A program made the translations under genes and the position numbers. This document shows, piece after piece, positions 41,032 to 51,225 of a stretch of 64,000 nt of DNA. Under the pieces are notes generated by a model. It saw nothing but the letters and a program-made list of their open reading frames with translations. It made no database searches and was not told the origin of the DNA. Where the stretch lies: positions 62,001 through 126,000 of the forward strand of contig JAAFJY010000009.1 of NCBI GenBank assembly GCA_013299105.1, written 5' to 3'. Numbering within the stretch: position 1 is the stretch's first letter; each line of letters begins with the position of its first letter. Source of the stretch: Chitinophagales bacterium (GTDB lineage Bacteria; Bacteroidota; Bacteroidia; Chitinophagales; Saprospiraceae).

Positions 41032-43506
41032 TCATTCACTTTTGAGAGAAGTAACCGGATTCGCCAGCGCCGCTTTCACACTTTGAAAACCAATGGTCAA
41101 TACCGCAATAACCAAGGCCAATAATCCGACCAACAAAAACATCCACCACTGCATGTCGATGCGGTAAGCAAAATCGGCGAGCCATTGGTTCATGAAATAC
41201 CAGGCAATGGGACATGCCAAAACAATGGCAATCGCCACCAATTTGATGAAATCCCTGGCCAGCAGCGAGGTGATTCCCAGCACCGAGGCACCCAAAACTT
41301 TGCGGATGCCAATTTCTTTGGTGCGTTGTTCGGCAGTGTAGGCCGCAAGGGCGAACAGCCCCAAACAGCCGATGAACAAGGCCAAAACCGTAAACAAAGT
41401 CAAGATGGTAGCACCTTTTTGCTCTTGTTGGTAAAGATTTTTGAAAGAATCGTCCAGAAAACTGTATTCAAATGGTGCATTAGGTAGGTCCTTGGACCAC
41501 AAATTTTGCACCTTTCCAATGGCTGCCTTTTCCGTACCGGGTTGAAGGCGCAAGGACAAATAAGAGGCCCAGGTTTGATAAGTATTGGACGATTCGTGGA
41601 AAATTGCGGTGGGTTCAATTACCGTTTGTACCGAGCCGAGGTGAAAATCCCGCATGATGCCGACCACTTGAAAACGCTGATTTCCGTTGCCTGGATAAGT
41701 AATCCATTTGCCGATGGGGTCTTCCCAGCCGATGCTTTTCGCTGCGGCCTCGTTCAAGATAATCGAAGTGGAATCGCTTTTGGCATTGTTGGGGTAAAAG
41801 CCACGGCCTTTGATGATTTCTATGCCTAGGGTGTTGATGAAATCAGCATCGGTCAAAAACGAACTGAGGGCCATGCTTTTGGTCACCGGACTTTTTTGAT
41901 TGCCTTGTTCGGGCTCGTAAAAATCGCCAAAACTGCCAATGGAAGGCAAAAAAGTGGAATGAGAAGCCGCTTTGATCTCTGGGATTTCCAACAACCTTTG
42001 GCGGAAAGCTTCCATTTCACCTGGTTCGCCTAAGTTGCGCAGCATGGGCAAAATCATCACGTGCTCGCGGTTCAAACCCGGTGATTTTTTCATCGCGTAC
42101 TGCAACTGTTGGTACATCACCCAAGAACCTAACATCAAGGCAATCGACACCGTAAACTGCAAAACCACCAAAGCATTGCGTACACCACCGTGCCCACTGC
42201 GGGTGGAGCTATTTGCTTTCCTGAAAATTTCAGAGACTTTGAATCTTGAGAGGAAAAATGCCGGGTAAGTACCGCCCAGTAAGCCAGCTACAAAAGTCAA
42301 AGCCAGGCCTAAGCCCAATACTTTTAAGTTGAATAGGTCCTTGACGACCAGGTTCATGCCCGCCAAGTTGTTGAACAACGGCAAGGCTACTGCGGCCAAA
42401 ACCAAAGCCAAAATCCAAGCCATCAGGCTGAAAAAGAGCGACTCAGCCATGAACTGACCAATCAAAGTCTGGCGCTGCGAACCCAATGCTTTTCTGACCC
42501 CCACCTCGCGGGCGCGCTGCATGGAACGGGCGGTGGAAAGGTTCATGAAATTGACGCAAGCCAACAACAAGATTAAAGCGCCGATCAAGCCATAAGTACG
42601 CACTTGCTTGCTATTGCCCAAGGTAGTCAACCTGGAAATCAGCGTACCTTGGCCAAGGTGCAAGGTTTTCAAGGGGAAAAGTTTGACATTGTAGCGGTCA
42701 CCTTTTTCCATTTGTTTGATCAAGTCAACACCGATTCGATTGTAGGCTGCTGGCGCGTGGGCTTTGACCATTGATGGAAACTTAGCTTCCAATTCGGCCA
42801 CGGTTGCGGGCGTGGCTTCTTTTCTCAATTTTACCCAAGTATCCATTTGTAGCCAAATCCAACTCCATGAGAAGTTGTCAATGACCCGAAAGGTGTTTAA
42901 GGACAACAAAAAGTCGAACTGAAGCGATGAGTTTTTGGGCAAATCCTCCGTAATGCCAGTGACCGTGTAGGGTGAATCATTGAAAGACATTTGTTGCCCG
43001 ATTGGCGATTTTTTGCCAAAGTACTTTTCGGCCATTTTTTTACTCAGCACCACGCTGTTTTTGCGATCCAAAGCGGTGCTGGCCTTGCCTTCGAGCATTT
43101 GATAGCCAAACAACTCCAGGAAACTAGAATCGGCACCATAAGCCGTATTTTCATTAAAAACCAAGGGTGCTTGCCCCGGAATGTCGCGTCGAACCACCGT
43201 TTCTTGCAAGTAAAAAGTACGGGCAGCCGATTCAATCTCCGGGTAATCCAGCAAAAGCCTGGGACCCAGCGGGGGAGGGGTATTGGTGGTCAAGCCCTCG
43301 TCTTCTCCAAATTTCAGGTCCAAACCCACTGCACAGATCTGGTTTACATCCGGTACGAAACGGTCAAAACTGCGCTCGTTTAACACAAACAAGCCAATCA
43401 ACCAGGTAGCAGCCAAACCAATGGCTAGTCCGCTGATGTTGATGAGCGTGTAGAGGCGGTTCTTTTGAAAATTGCGCAAGGCGATTTTTAGAGCAGTAGG
43501 TATCAT
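41032..43506 (-). CDS. FtsX/MacB-type permease 2 of the array
   Basis: An 824-residue permease. Its N-terminus is MIPTALKIALRNFQKNRLYT, with TM1 at about 25-45. The first FtsX domain (about 305-420) has the coupling motif MQRAREVGVRKALGSQR, TM5 lies near 455, and the second domain (about 710-815) has EQRTKEIGIRKVLGASV. It sits between the two near-identical paralogues but is clearly diverged from both (for example its PYTVTGITEDLPKNSSLQFD segment). The start at 43506 is chosen because a sigma-54-like site occupies 43533-43548, where a longer reading frame would begin. Confidence 0.93.
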   Translation of the reverse strand: MIPTALKIALRNFQKNRLYTLINISGLAIGLAATWLIGLFVLNERSFDRFVPDVNQICAVGLDLKFGEDEGLTTNTPPPLGPRLLLDYPEIESAARTFYLQETVVRRDIPGQAPLVFNENTAYGADSSFLELFGYQMLEGKASTALDRKNSVVLSKKMAEKYFGKKSPIGQQMSFNDSPYTVTGITEDLPKNSSLQFDFLLSLNTFRVIDNFSWSWIWLQMDTWVKLRKEATPATVAELEAKFPSMVKAHAPAAYNRIGVDLIKQMEKGDRYNVKLFPLKTLHLGQGTLISRLTTLGNSKQVRTYGLIGALILLLACVNFMNLSTARSMQRAREVGVRKALGSQRQTLIGQFMAESLFFSLMAWILALVLAAVALPLFNNLAGMNLVVKDLFNLKVLGLGLALTFVAGLLGGTYPAFFLSRFKVSEIFRKANSSTRSGHGGVRNALVVLQFTVSIALMLGSWVMYQQLQYAMKKSPGLNREHVMILPMLRNLGEPGEMEAFRQRLLEIPEIKAASHSTFLPSIGSFGDFYEPEQGNQKSPVTKSMALSSFLTDADFINTLGIEIIKGRGFYPNNAKSDSTSIILNEAAAKSIGWEDPIGKWITYPGNGNQRFQVVGIMRDFHLGSVQTVIEPTAIFHESSNTYQTWASYLSLRLQPGTEKAAIGKVQNLWSKDLPNAPFEYSFLDDSFKNLYQQEQKGATILTLFTVLALFIGCLGLFALAAYTAEQRTKEIGIRKVLGASVLGITSLLARDFIKLVAIAIVLACPIAWYFMNQWLADFAYRIDMQWWMFLLVGLLALVIAVLTIGFQSVKAALANPVTSLKSE

Positions 43507-43532
43507 GGAGAAAATCATTTGTGCGACATAGT

Positions 43533-43548
43533 TCAAAGATTGTGCCAA
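43533..43548 (-). promoter_or_regulatory. Sigma-54-like promoter of permease 2
   Basis: The minus strand reads TTGGCACAATCTTTGA: -24 TTGGCACA, four bases, -12 TTGA. Predicted transcription start is about 15 nt before the ATG at 43506. Confidence 0.5.
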
Positions 43549-43639
43549 TTACTTAAATTATTGTAAATCAGAATTTTAAAATGATAGCTCTTGAGGTTGG
43601 TGTTCGAAATTGTACAATATGGTGTGCGTTATTGACAAA

Positions 43640-43676
43640 CGGCACCAAAACGTACATGGAGTACGTTCGGGTGCCG
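43640..43676 (-). terminator. Terminator hairpin of permease 3
   Basis: CGGCACC pairs with GGTGCCG, and inside it AACGTAC pairs with GTACGTT, giving a 14-bp stem with a 2x2 internal mismatch and a five-base loop. It starts 20 bp after the stop of the 43697-46138 gene on the minus strand. Confidence 0.65.
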
Positions 43677-43696
43677 CATGGGTTGGAACTCAATTT

Positions 43697-46138
43697 TTAT
43701 TCGCTCTTCAAACTCTTCACCGGGTTCGCCAAAGCTGCTTTCAAGCTCTGGAAACCCACCGTCAAAAATGCAATCGACAAAGCACCAATACCTGCTGCTG
43801 CAAAAATCCACCATTCAAGCCGAATGCGGTAAGCAAAATCAGCTAGCCATTGGTCCATGAAATAATAGGCTACCGGAGCGGCGAGTAAAATAGCGATGCC
43901 AACCAATTTTAAAAAATCTTTGGCCAACAAGGCGGTGATGCCAGCCACGCTGGCTCCTAAAACCTTGCGAATACCAATTTCTTTGGTCCGCTGCTCGGCC
44001 ATGTAGGTTGCCAAAGCAAACAAACCAAGGCAGGCAATGAGAATGGCAAACACCGCAAAACTGGTGAAAATGCCCCCCTGCCTTTGTACTTCGTTGTACA
44101 TCTTAGTGAATCCTTCATCGAGAAAAGTGTAACGAATGGCTTGGCTGGGCGACATTTTTTTCCACACCTTGGTCACTGCTTCGATGGTTTTAGGCATCTC
44201 GGCAGCATTAATCTTTACTGCTGTGATCCCAGGACTTGATCCCAAATGCAGGCAAAGGTTGCCGATGTTTTCCTTCATTGATTCGAAGTGAAAGTCTTCT
44301 ACTACGCCAATCACGGTAAAAGTTTGGGAGTTATTGCTTAGGCGTTTGCCAATAGGATTGTCAGAATTCAAAGCTTTGGCCATCGTCTGGTTGATGATTA
44401 TAGCCTGTGAATCACCAGCCATGTCTTTTGCAAAATCACGTCCTTCCACGATTTTCATGCCCAAAGTGCTGATGTAGTGGTGGTCAACGGTCCAGATTTG
44501 CAGTTCGATCTCATTCGAGTTGTCGCCTTTTTCTACATCATGAAAAGTATTGGTATTGCGTTTTGAACCACCTCCAACGATGGGCAAATAATCGCTCGAA
44601 CTCACACTTTTTACCCCCGAAACTTGCCGTAGTTCTTGTTGTAAGGCTGGGATTTTGTCGCCTAAAGCCTGGGTACCTTGCAGCAATAGAACTTGCTCTT
44701 TGTCATAACCCAATCGGGTATTGGAAATGAAATTCATCTGCCGGAGCACCACGATCGCTCCAATGACCAAAGCAGCCGAAGTCGCAAATTGAAAAACCAC
44801 CAAAGTGCTTCGCAAGGAGGTGTTTTTCTTGCTGCGACTCAAATTGCCTTTCAGCACCCGAATCGGTTGGAAAGCACACATGTACAAGGCCGGATAAAGT
44901 CCCGCCATCAAACCAACTACAATTGCTGCAACTGCAAGAAGTGGCAAAAACCACCAAGCAGTCCAAGGCATGGCTAGCGACTTGTCGGCCATTTCATTGA
45001 AAAAAGGCAGACAAATGTTGGCCAAAAGCAGCCCTAAAACGAAAGCCCCCAGACTCAAGATCACCGACTCGGCCAAAAACTGCGACACCAACTGGATGCG
45101 CTGCGAACCTACGGCTTTGCGTACGCCCACTTCCTTGGCGCGTTCCATCGAACGGGCGGTGCTCAAATTGATGAAATTGATACAAGCAAGCAAAAAAATG
45201 CAAATTGCAATGGTGCCAAACAGCCAAATCATGCGCTGATCACCATGCGAAAAAGTGTCTTTGATCTCAGCCGAATGAAGGTGAATTTGAGAAATGGGTT
45301 GCAATTCAAGCGATGTAGAACCCCTGATTTTTGAAATGGCTGCCTCGTCCATCCCCTCATTCTTTAAATAATCTTTATAGAAATTGTCAAAAAAAGCATC
45401 AAGCATTTTTCCTTCAAAAGCCTTTACATTCGTTCCTGCGCGCAAGCTGAGGTAAGTATGGTAATTGCTGGCCCCCCAATCGGTTTGTTCACCGGGCCAA
45501 AAATCCAAGCCTTTTTTTGTGATGAGGAAGTCGAAATTTAAGTGCGTATTGTCAGGGAAATCTTGCATCACGCCCCCGATCTGTTTGGGATTTTGGGTGT
45601 CGTCGTTGAAAATCAGCGTTTTGCCCACCGGGTTTTCACCAGGAAAATACATGTCGCTGATTTTTTTTGAAATGACAATGGAGTTGGGCTGCGCAAGGGC
45701 GCTTTTTCGATCGCCATAAACCATTGATACTTCTAATAAATCCAGCATCTCCGGATCAGCAAACGCGAAGCCTTCTTCGTAGTGGTTTTCTACTTCATTG
45801 GATCGTCGAAAAGAGTTTCCGCCTCCTGTAAACAAGGTATTCGGGTTGAGGCGAGCGATGGTCTCGATTTCAGGCATCAGGTCTTTCATCGCGGGTGCAA
45901 AGGGTGCTGGACAATCCACCCCCCTTCCTTCCAGTGCGCCATCGCGATAGATTCGAACCACACGGTACAAGTGCTGCCCGTTTCTGTAAAAATTATCATA
46001 GTTCAACTCATGATGGATGAACAAGGCGATCAAAGTACAAGCTGCAACACCGATGGCGAAACCGCCAACTTTGATAGCGGTGTACATTTTTTGCTTGCGT
46101 AGGCTGCGGGTCGCGATTTTGAAATAGTAGGAGAGCAT
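43697..46138 (-). CDS. FtsX/MacB-type permease 3 of the array (close paralogue of the 38542-40983 gene)
   Basis: An 813-residue permease of exactly the same length as the 38542-40983 product and nearly identical over TM1, both FtsX domains and the C-terminal half. Differences cluster in the periplasmic domains: for example ESIIL/ESVLL near the first FtsX domain and KRNTNTFHDVEKGDNSNE against KRNGNTFRDAKKSSTSDE. This suggests the two copies keep the transport core but vary in what they recognise outside. It has its own sigma-54-like promoter (46163-46179) and a terminator hairpin after its stop, so it is probably a single-gene transcript. Confidence 0.94.
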   Translation of the reverse strand: MLSYYFKIATRSLRKQKMYTAIKVGGFAIGVAACTLIALFIHHELNYDNFYRNGQHLYRVVRIYRDGALEGRGVDCPAPFAPAMKDLMPEIETIARLNPNTLFTGGGNSFRRSNEVENHYEEGFAFADPEMLDLLEVSMVYGDRKSALAQPNSIVISKKISDMYFPGENPVGKTLIFNDDTQNPKQIGGVMQDFPDNTHLNFDFLITKKGLDFWPGEQTDWGASNYHTYLSLRAGTNVKAFEGKMLDAFFDNFYKDYLKNEGMDEAAISKIRGSTSLELQPISQIHLHSAEIKDTFSHGDQRMIWLFGTIAICIFLLACINFINLSTARSMERAKEVGVRKAVGSQRIQLVSQFLAESVILSLGAFVLGLLLANICLPFFNEMADKSLAMPWTAWWFLPLLAVAAIVVGLMAGLYPALYMCAFQPIRVLKGNLSRSKKNTSLRSTLVVFQFATSAALVIGAIVVLRQMNFISNTRLGYDKEQVLLLQGTQALGDKIPALQQELRQVSGVKSVSSSDYLPIVGGGSKRNTNTFHDVEKGDNSNEIELQIWTVDHHYISTLGMKIVEGRDFAKDMAGDSQAIIINQTMAKALNSDNPIGKRLSNNSQTFTVIGVVEDFHFESMKENIGNLCLHLGSSPGITAVKINAAEMPKTIEAVTKVWKKMSPSQAIRYTFLDEGFTKMYNEVQRQGGIFTSFAVFAILIACLGLFALATYMAEQRTKEIGIRKVLGASVAGITALLAKDFLKLVGIAILLAAPVAYYFMDQWLADFAYRIRLEWWIFAAAGIGALSIAFLTVGFQSLKAALANPVKSLKSE

Positions 46139-46162
46139 GGAAAAAATATTTAAGTTGTACCT

Positions 46163-46179
46163 GCCAAAGACTGTGCCAA
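46163..46179 (-). promoter_or_regulatory. Sigma-54-like promoter of permease 3
   Basis: The minus strand reads TTGGCACAGTCTTTGGC: -24 TTGGCACA, four bases, -12 TTGG followed by C. Predicted transcription start is about 13 nt before the ATG at 46138. Confidence 0.5.
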
Positions 46180-46266
46180 AAGTGCAAGTAATTGATATAC
46201 AGATTATTTAAGTATTTTTATAAATCAATTTTTGTTCGAAAATGAACAATGAGATGTGCGAAAACA

Positions 46267-46308
46267 ACAAACAGCATCGGGTCAAAGCAATGGCCCGATG
46301 CTGTTTGT
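46267..46308 (-). terminator. Terminator hairpin of permease 4
   Basis: ACAAACAGCATCGGG and CCCGATGCTGTTTGT form a 15-bp perfect stem around a 12-base loop, starting 20 bp after the stop of the 46328-48760 gene. A T-rich stretch follows on the minus strand. Confidence 0.82.
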
Positions 46309-46327
46309 TTGATTAAGTCGCAAAAAA

Positions 46328-48760
46328 TTACTCGCTCCTCAAACTTTTTATCGGATTGGCCAAAGCCGCTCGGATGCTCTGAAAGCTCAAAGTCAAAAAT
46401 GCAATGCCCAGTGCGCCAATGCCAGCCAGTACAAAAACCCACCACTGTATTTCAATGCGATAAGTAAATTCTTTGAGCCATTGCTGCATGAAGTACCAAG
46501 CTAGGGGAGAAGCAATGATGATGGAAATCAAAACTAATCGTAAAAAGTCCTTGCTCAACATGGTGGTAATGCCAAAAGTAGTAGCGCCTAATACCTTGCG
46601 GATGCCAATTTCCTTGGTCCTTTGCTCGGTCATGTACGTTACCAAGCCAAACAAGCCCAAACAAGCCAATAAAATCGTCAGAAATGAAAAGCACAATGCG
46701 ATTTTTCCTACCCTCAGCTCGGCGCGGTACATGTTGTTGAAGGATTCGTCCAGGAATTGGTAGTCAAATGGTGCACCCCCCGCCATCGTTTTCCATTTCT
46801 CGGCGATTTGGGGGATCAGCTTGGTGCTTTCAGCGGCGCCAAGTTTGAAAGCTAAAGCCCAATCGTTTGGCCTTAGGCGCATGGCCAGGGGGCCAATTTC
46901 ATTTCGCATGGAAGAGAAATGGAAGTTTTTGACCACCCCAATGATGGTGTAAGGAACCGCGCCGCCCGCGTCTCCCTCGGCAGAGTAGATTTTTTTGCCT
47001 ACTGGATGTGTGAATCCCAAGAACTTGGCTGCTGTCTCGTTGATGATGATACCAGTAGAATCACTGCCATAGGCTTTGGAAAAATTGCGGCCTTCCGAGA
47101 TTTCCATGCCCAGGTTGGGGATGTAGCCTTCGTCCACGTTCCAAATTTGCATGTTGAAGCCATTCTTGGCGTCAATGGTGGATTCTTTTGAAAACGGATT
47201 ATCACTGCGCGCAGAGTTGTCAACGGGTAAATAACCTGCTCCAGAAGCACTTTTCACCCCCTTGAGGCGCAGAATTTCATTCCTGAAGGCCATATTGTTG
47301 TTCATCAATGCATTGGTGCCATTGAGGACCAAGACCTGGTCTTTGTTGAAACCCAAATTGGTTTGCTGGATAAAATTGAGCTGGCGATAGACCACCAAGG
47401 TTGCAATGATCAGCAAAAGTGAAATGCTGAATTGGGTGCTCACCAGTACATTGCGGAAAATGCTCTTACTGGATGCGGCATTGACCTTGCTTTTCAATAC
47501 CTCAATCGGGCGGAAAGAAGACAAGAAAAAAGCCGGATAATAACCCGCCAACAAGCCCACTACTATGGGCAAGGCCAAAACCAAGCCAAAAAATGGAAAT
47601 TGGAACACATGACTCCAAGAGAAGTTTTTACCTGCCAATTGGTTGAAAAAAGGCAACAAGCTCAGCACCAAAAGCAAGCCAAAGACCAGTGAAATGCCGC
47701 TTGACAAGACCGATTCCGCTAAAAATTGCCCCATCAAGGTTTGTTTGCTAGTGCCCATCACCTTGCGGATGCCTACTTCTTTGCTGCGTTTGGCCGAACG
47801 GGCGGTGCTTAAATTGATGAAATTGATGCTGGCAATGAGCAGCAAAAACAATGCTACGATGCCAAAGACCCGAACATACTGCATGTTGCCGTTGACACTC
47901 AATTCTACCGCACGCCCATCACTTCTCAGGTGAATGTCTTGCAAAGGCAGCAAAGAATAAACGATTGAATTACCCGCTTTTTCAAAATCCTCACGGTTTT
48001 TGATTTGCATGAATTGTTGCGCCTGGGGGAATACATATCGGTCAATCAGGTCAGGGAATTTAGCTTCGAGTTTTTTGGCGTCAGCTCCTTTTTTTAACAG
48101 GATGTAAGTATGAAAGTTGTGGCCCAAATAATTACCAAATTGATAGTTCGCATTGTGCATCGAAAAGAGTACATCGAAACGGAAATGCGAGTTGGCAGGC
48201 ATGTCTTCAAAAACTGCGGTAACCTTGTATTTGAGTTTCTCTTCCATGTCTACCACCAGGGTTTGACCAAGGGCCGCACCTTTAAAATACTTTTCAGCCG
48301 CACTCCGGCTGATGGCAACCGTATAAGGCTCGTTCAGTGCCGTTTGGGCCTTCCCTTCGATGATCGGCCTTGGGAAAACATCAAAAAAAGTAGAATCAGT
48401 GTAAGCACAAGCGCTTTCAGTGATCCAATCTTCGCCTTTTCGAATGAATTTTGCACCTTCATTGGCATATATGCGAGTGTATTGCTCTACTTCAGGATAA
48501 TCTCGCTTTAAACTCTCGCCAAACGGATCGGAAGTCACGGCCACCTTCAAATCTGCGCCCCCAAAACTGATGTCCGATTGTACCCGATAAATGTCTTTGG
48601 CACGTGGATAAAAGCGGTCATAACTCAGTTCATCCACAATGAACAAGGCAATGAAAATAAAGGCCGCAAAGCCAAGCCCCAGCCCAAAAATATTGATGAA
48701 GCTGAAGATTTTATTTTTTACGAGGTTTCGCCAGGCGATGGTTAAATAACTTTGGATCAT
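46328..48760 (-). CDS. FtsX/MacB-type permease 4 of the array
   Basis: An 810-residue permease. It begins MIQSYLTIAWRNLVKNKIFS, TM1 lies at about 22-44, the first FtsX domain (about 290-400) has AKRSKEVGIRKVMGTSK, TM5 is near 430, and the second FtsX domain (about 695-800) has EQRTKEIGIRKVLGATT. It ends NPIKSLRSE. It starts 36 bp after the 48797-51205 gene, so those two could be cotranscribed, and a strong terminator follows. No sigma-54-like site was found directly upstream. Confidence 0.93.
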   Translation of the reverse strand: MIQSYLTIAWRNLVKNKIFSFINIFGLGLGFAAFIFIALFIVDELSYDRFYPRAKDIYRVQSDISFGGADLKVAVTSDPFGESLKRDYPEVEQYTRIYANEGAKFIRKGEDWITESACAYTDSTFFDVFPRPIIEGKAQTALNEPYTVAISRSAAEKYFKGAALGQTLVVDMEEKLKYKVTAVFEDMPANSHFRFDVLFSMHNANYQFGNYLGHNFHTYILLKKGADAKKLEAKFPDLIDRYVFPQAQQFMQIKNREDFEKAGNSIVYSLLPLQDIHLRSDGRAVELSVNGNMQYVRVFGIVALFLLLIASINFINLSTARSAKRSKEVGIRKVMGTSKQTLMGQFLAESVLSSGISLVFGLLLVLSLLPFFNQLAGKNFSWSHVFQFPFFGLVLALPIVVGLLAGYYPAFFLSSFRPIEVLKSKVNAASSKSIFRNVLVSTQFSISLLLIIATLVVYRQLNFIQQTNLGFNKDQVLVLNGTNALMNNNMAFRNEILRLKGVKSASGAGYLPVDNSARSDNPFSKESTIDAKNGFNMQIWNVDEGYIPNLGMEISEGRNFSKAYGSDSTGIIINETAAKFLGFTHPVGKKIYSAEGDAGGAVPYTIIGVVKNFHFSSMRNEIGPLAMRLRPNDWALAFKLGAAESTKLIPQIAEKWKTMAGGAPFDYQFLDESFNNMYRAELRVGKIALCFSFLTILLACLGLFGLVTYMTEQRTKEIGIRKVLGATTFGITTMLSKDFLRLVLISIIIASPLAWYFMQQWLKEFTYRIEIQWWVFVLAGIGALGIAFLTLSFQSIRAALANPIKSLRSE

Positions 48761-48796
48761 AGCTTTTGTGTTTTGAATGTTAGTATTTGGGGTGAG

Positions 48797-51205
48797 TTAT
48801 TCGCTCTTCAGCGATTTCACCGGATTGGCCAAAGCAGCTTTGATGGCTTGAAAACTGACCGTTAGCATGGTGATAACCAATGCACCCGCTCCTGCTGCAG
48901 CAAAAATCCACCAGGAGATTTGGGCATGGTAGGTGTATTTTTGAATCCATTCATTCATGAAATAGTAAGCGATGGGGGAAGCGACTACGCAAGAAATAAT
49001 GACCAGAAACACAAAATCCTTCGACAGCATTTGCCATAAATTAGCAATACTTGCGCCCAATACTTTTCGAATGCCGATTTCTTTGGTGCGTTGTTCGGCT
49101 ACAAAACTGGCCAAACCAAAGAGCCCCAAGCAGGAAATAAAAATGGCAAGCATAGCAAAAAGCGTAGCCAAGTGCCCAATGCGTTGCTCGGCTTGGAATT
49201 TGGAGGCATAATCATCGTCTACAAAAAAAGCCATGAATGGGGATGAGGGTATCGTTTTTTTCTGAATGGCCTCAATTTTCGCCAAGGCAGCCTTCATGGA
49301 CATGTTTGGGCTAACTTTTATTTGCATTTGCGACAGGGTGTTGAGGTCTTTTTCTAACCTATAAAAACTTTGTCGAACGGGCTCGTATGGTGACTCACTG
49401 ACCACATCTTCGACTACGCCAATAATTTGGTTTCTCTCGCCTCCGTCTTGAGTGACGAATTCACCAATTGGGTTTTTCAACCCCATGTATTTAATCGCCG
49501 ACTTGTTGACGATGATTTTACTTGAATCGGTGCCAAAATCGCGTGAGAAATCCCTGCCTTCAAGTATTTTCCATTGAATGGTTTTTCCATAATCCTCATC
49601 AATCCAATTGAATGCAAAGCTGGACTCCGCTTGAGGGTCTTTTCCCTTCCAAGTAAAACCTCCCCAATTGTTCCAAATTTCAGTGACCGGGCTATTGGAA
49701 AATGCTACATTACTGGCCACCCCACTGGCTAATAGCTCGTTTTTCATGGTCAGCATGTTGTCTTGAAAATTGAGGTCATTCATGGGAATCCTCACCAGGC
49801 TTTCACGATTGTAGCCCACCGGGCGGTTTTGGACATACTGAATTTGGCGATAAACGATGATCGTACCAATGATCAATACCACCGAAACGGTAAATTGGAC
49901 AACCACCAAAATTTTGCGCGGTAGCGAAGCGTACTTGCCTGCACGAATAGTGCCTTTTAATACCTTAATTGGCTTGAATGAAGAAAGGTAAAAAGCTGGA
50001 TAAATACCTGACAATAAAGATGTTATTAATAAAAATGCACCACTCAAAAGCCAAAAATAAGCATTTGAATAAGGCAGTTCGATGCGTTTGTCGGCCAATT
50101 CGTTAAAGGCACTGATGGAAATCGTCACAATTGACAATGACAAAACAAAAGCGAATAAAACGACCAAAAGCGACTCGCTCAAAAACTGTTTGATCAACTG
50201 CGACTTTAATGAACCAATGGCTTTGCGAATGCCCACTTCTTTGGCCCGTTTTTCGCTGCGTGCAGTGCTTAGGTTCATAAAATTGATGCAAGCAAGGAGC
50301 AATACAAAGGCCCCAACAATGCCAAAAAGCCATACAAAATTGATGCGTCCATCCTTGAGGTATCCATCTTCTATAGCATACAAGTACCAGTTTTTCATGG
50401 GGTGCAACCACAACTCAGACTGGTATATCTTGGCCTCTGCTTGGATATCAGAGGGAGTATCTTTGAGGAATACGTCTTTGATGGCAGCATTGGCCTGCTC
50501 AAGGCTAACATTGTCGGCAAGTTGTACAAATTGGAGTTGAGAGGTATTGCCCCAGTTGTTCTCATTGTTTTTGAGGCCAGGTTCATACGCTTTTTGGTGT
50601 TCAAAGTTGCCAAAAAAGTCAATGTCCCCAAAGCTTGAATTTTTTGGAATATCCGCATACACGCCCGTTATTTTTGTCTCTATTCGGTTATCCAATTTTA
50701 TGGGCTCATTAATGGGGTCTTTGTCGCCAAAAAGGGCCTTGGCCATCGATGTAGAAATCACAATTCCTTGTTTATCATTCATGCTTTCTTTGCTTCCACG
50801 CAGCATTTTCAAGGAAAGTAAATCAATGATGCCATTTTGCACAAAACGCCCATGTTTGGTGAAATGGTTTTCGCCAATTCGAATGGAATAATCGCCCTCC
50901 CAATTTAGAATGATCACGTGCTTGAAAAGGTGCCCATATTTGATTCTCAACACCTCTGCCAGGGGTTGTTGCATGTTATCAAAGTTGGTTACTTTTTTCT
51001 CCAAAGGCTCAATCGAACGAACTTGAAGGCTGGCAATACGCTGATAGTTGGGAAAACAATGGTTATAGCTAAGTTCATCCCAAACCCAGAGCCCAATGAG
51101 CATTGCAACCGCCATACCCAAGGCCAAACCCAAGATATTGATGGAAGAAAAAACCTTGTTTTTTACCAAATTTCGAAAAGCAATTGTAAGGTAGTTGCGT
51201 AGCAT
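48797..51205 (-). CDS. FtsX/MacB-type permease 5 of the array
   Basis: An 802-residue permease with the N-terminus MLRNYLTIAFRNLVKNKVFS, which closely matches the stub at 53656-53781. TM1 is at about 22-43, the first FtsX domain (about 285-395) has EKRAKEVGIRKAIGSLK, and the second (about 690-790) has EQRTKEIGIRKVLGASI. The ending is NPVKSLKSE. The periplasmic parts are more diverged than those of permeases 1 and 3 (INEPIKLDNRIETKITGVYA; NNWGGFTWKGKDPQAESSFA). The left half of a family A hairpin repeat lies 21 bp upstream of the start. Confidence 0.93.
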   Translation of the reverse strand: MLRNYLTIAFRNLVKNKVFSSINILGLALGMAVAMLIGLWVWDELSYNHCFPNYQRIASLQVRSIEPLEKKVTNFDNMQQPLAEVLRIKYGHLFKHVIILNWEGDYSIRIGENHFTKHGRFVQNGIIDLLSLKMLRGSKESMNDKQGIVISTSMAKALFGDKDPINEPIKLDNRIETKITGVYADIPKNSSFGDIDFFGNFEHQKAYEPGLKNNENNWGNTSQLQFVQLADNVSLEQANAAIKDVFLKDTPSDIQAEAKIYQSELWLHPMKNWYLYAIEDGYLKDGRINFVWLFGIVGAFVLLLACINFMNLSTARSEKRAKEVGIRKAIGSLKSQLIKQFLSESLLVVLFAFVLSLSIVTISISAFNELADKRIELPYSNAYFWLLSGAFLLITSLLSGIYPAFYLSSFKPIKVLKGTIRAGKYASLPRKILVVVQFTVSVVLIIGTIIVYRQIQYVQNRPVGYNRESLVRIPMNDLNFQDNMLTMKNELLASGVASNVAFSNSPVTEIWNNWGGFTWKGKDPQAESSFAFNWIDEDYGKTIQWKILEGRDFSRDFGTDSSKIIVNKSAIKYMGLKNPIGEFVTQDGGERNQIIGVVEDVVSESPYEPVRQSFYRLEKDLNTLSQMQIKVSPNMSMKAALAKIEAIQKKTIPSSPFMAFFVDDDYASKFQAEQRIGHLATLFAMLAIFISCLGLFGLASFVAEQRTKEIGIRKVLGASIANLWQMLSKDFVFLVIISCVVASPIAYYFMNEWIQKYTYHAQISWWIFAAAGAGALVITMLTVSFQAIKAALANPVKSLKSE

Positions 51206-51225
51206 TGGATTTGGTTTGTGGATGT

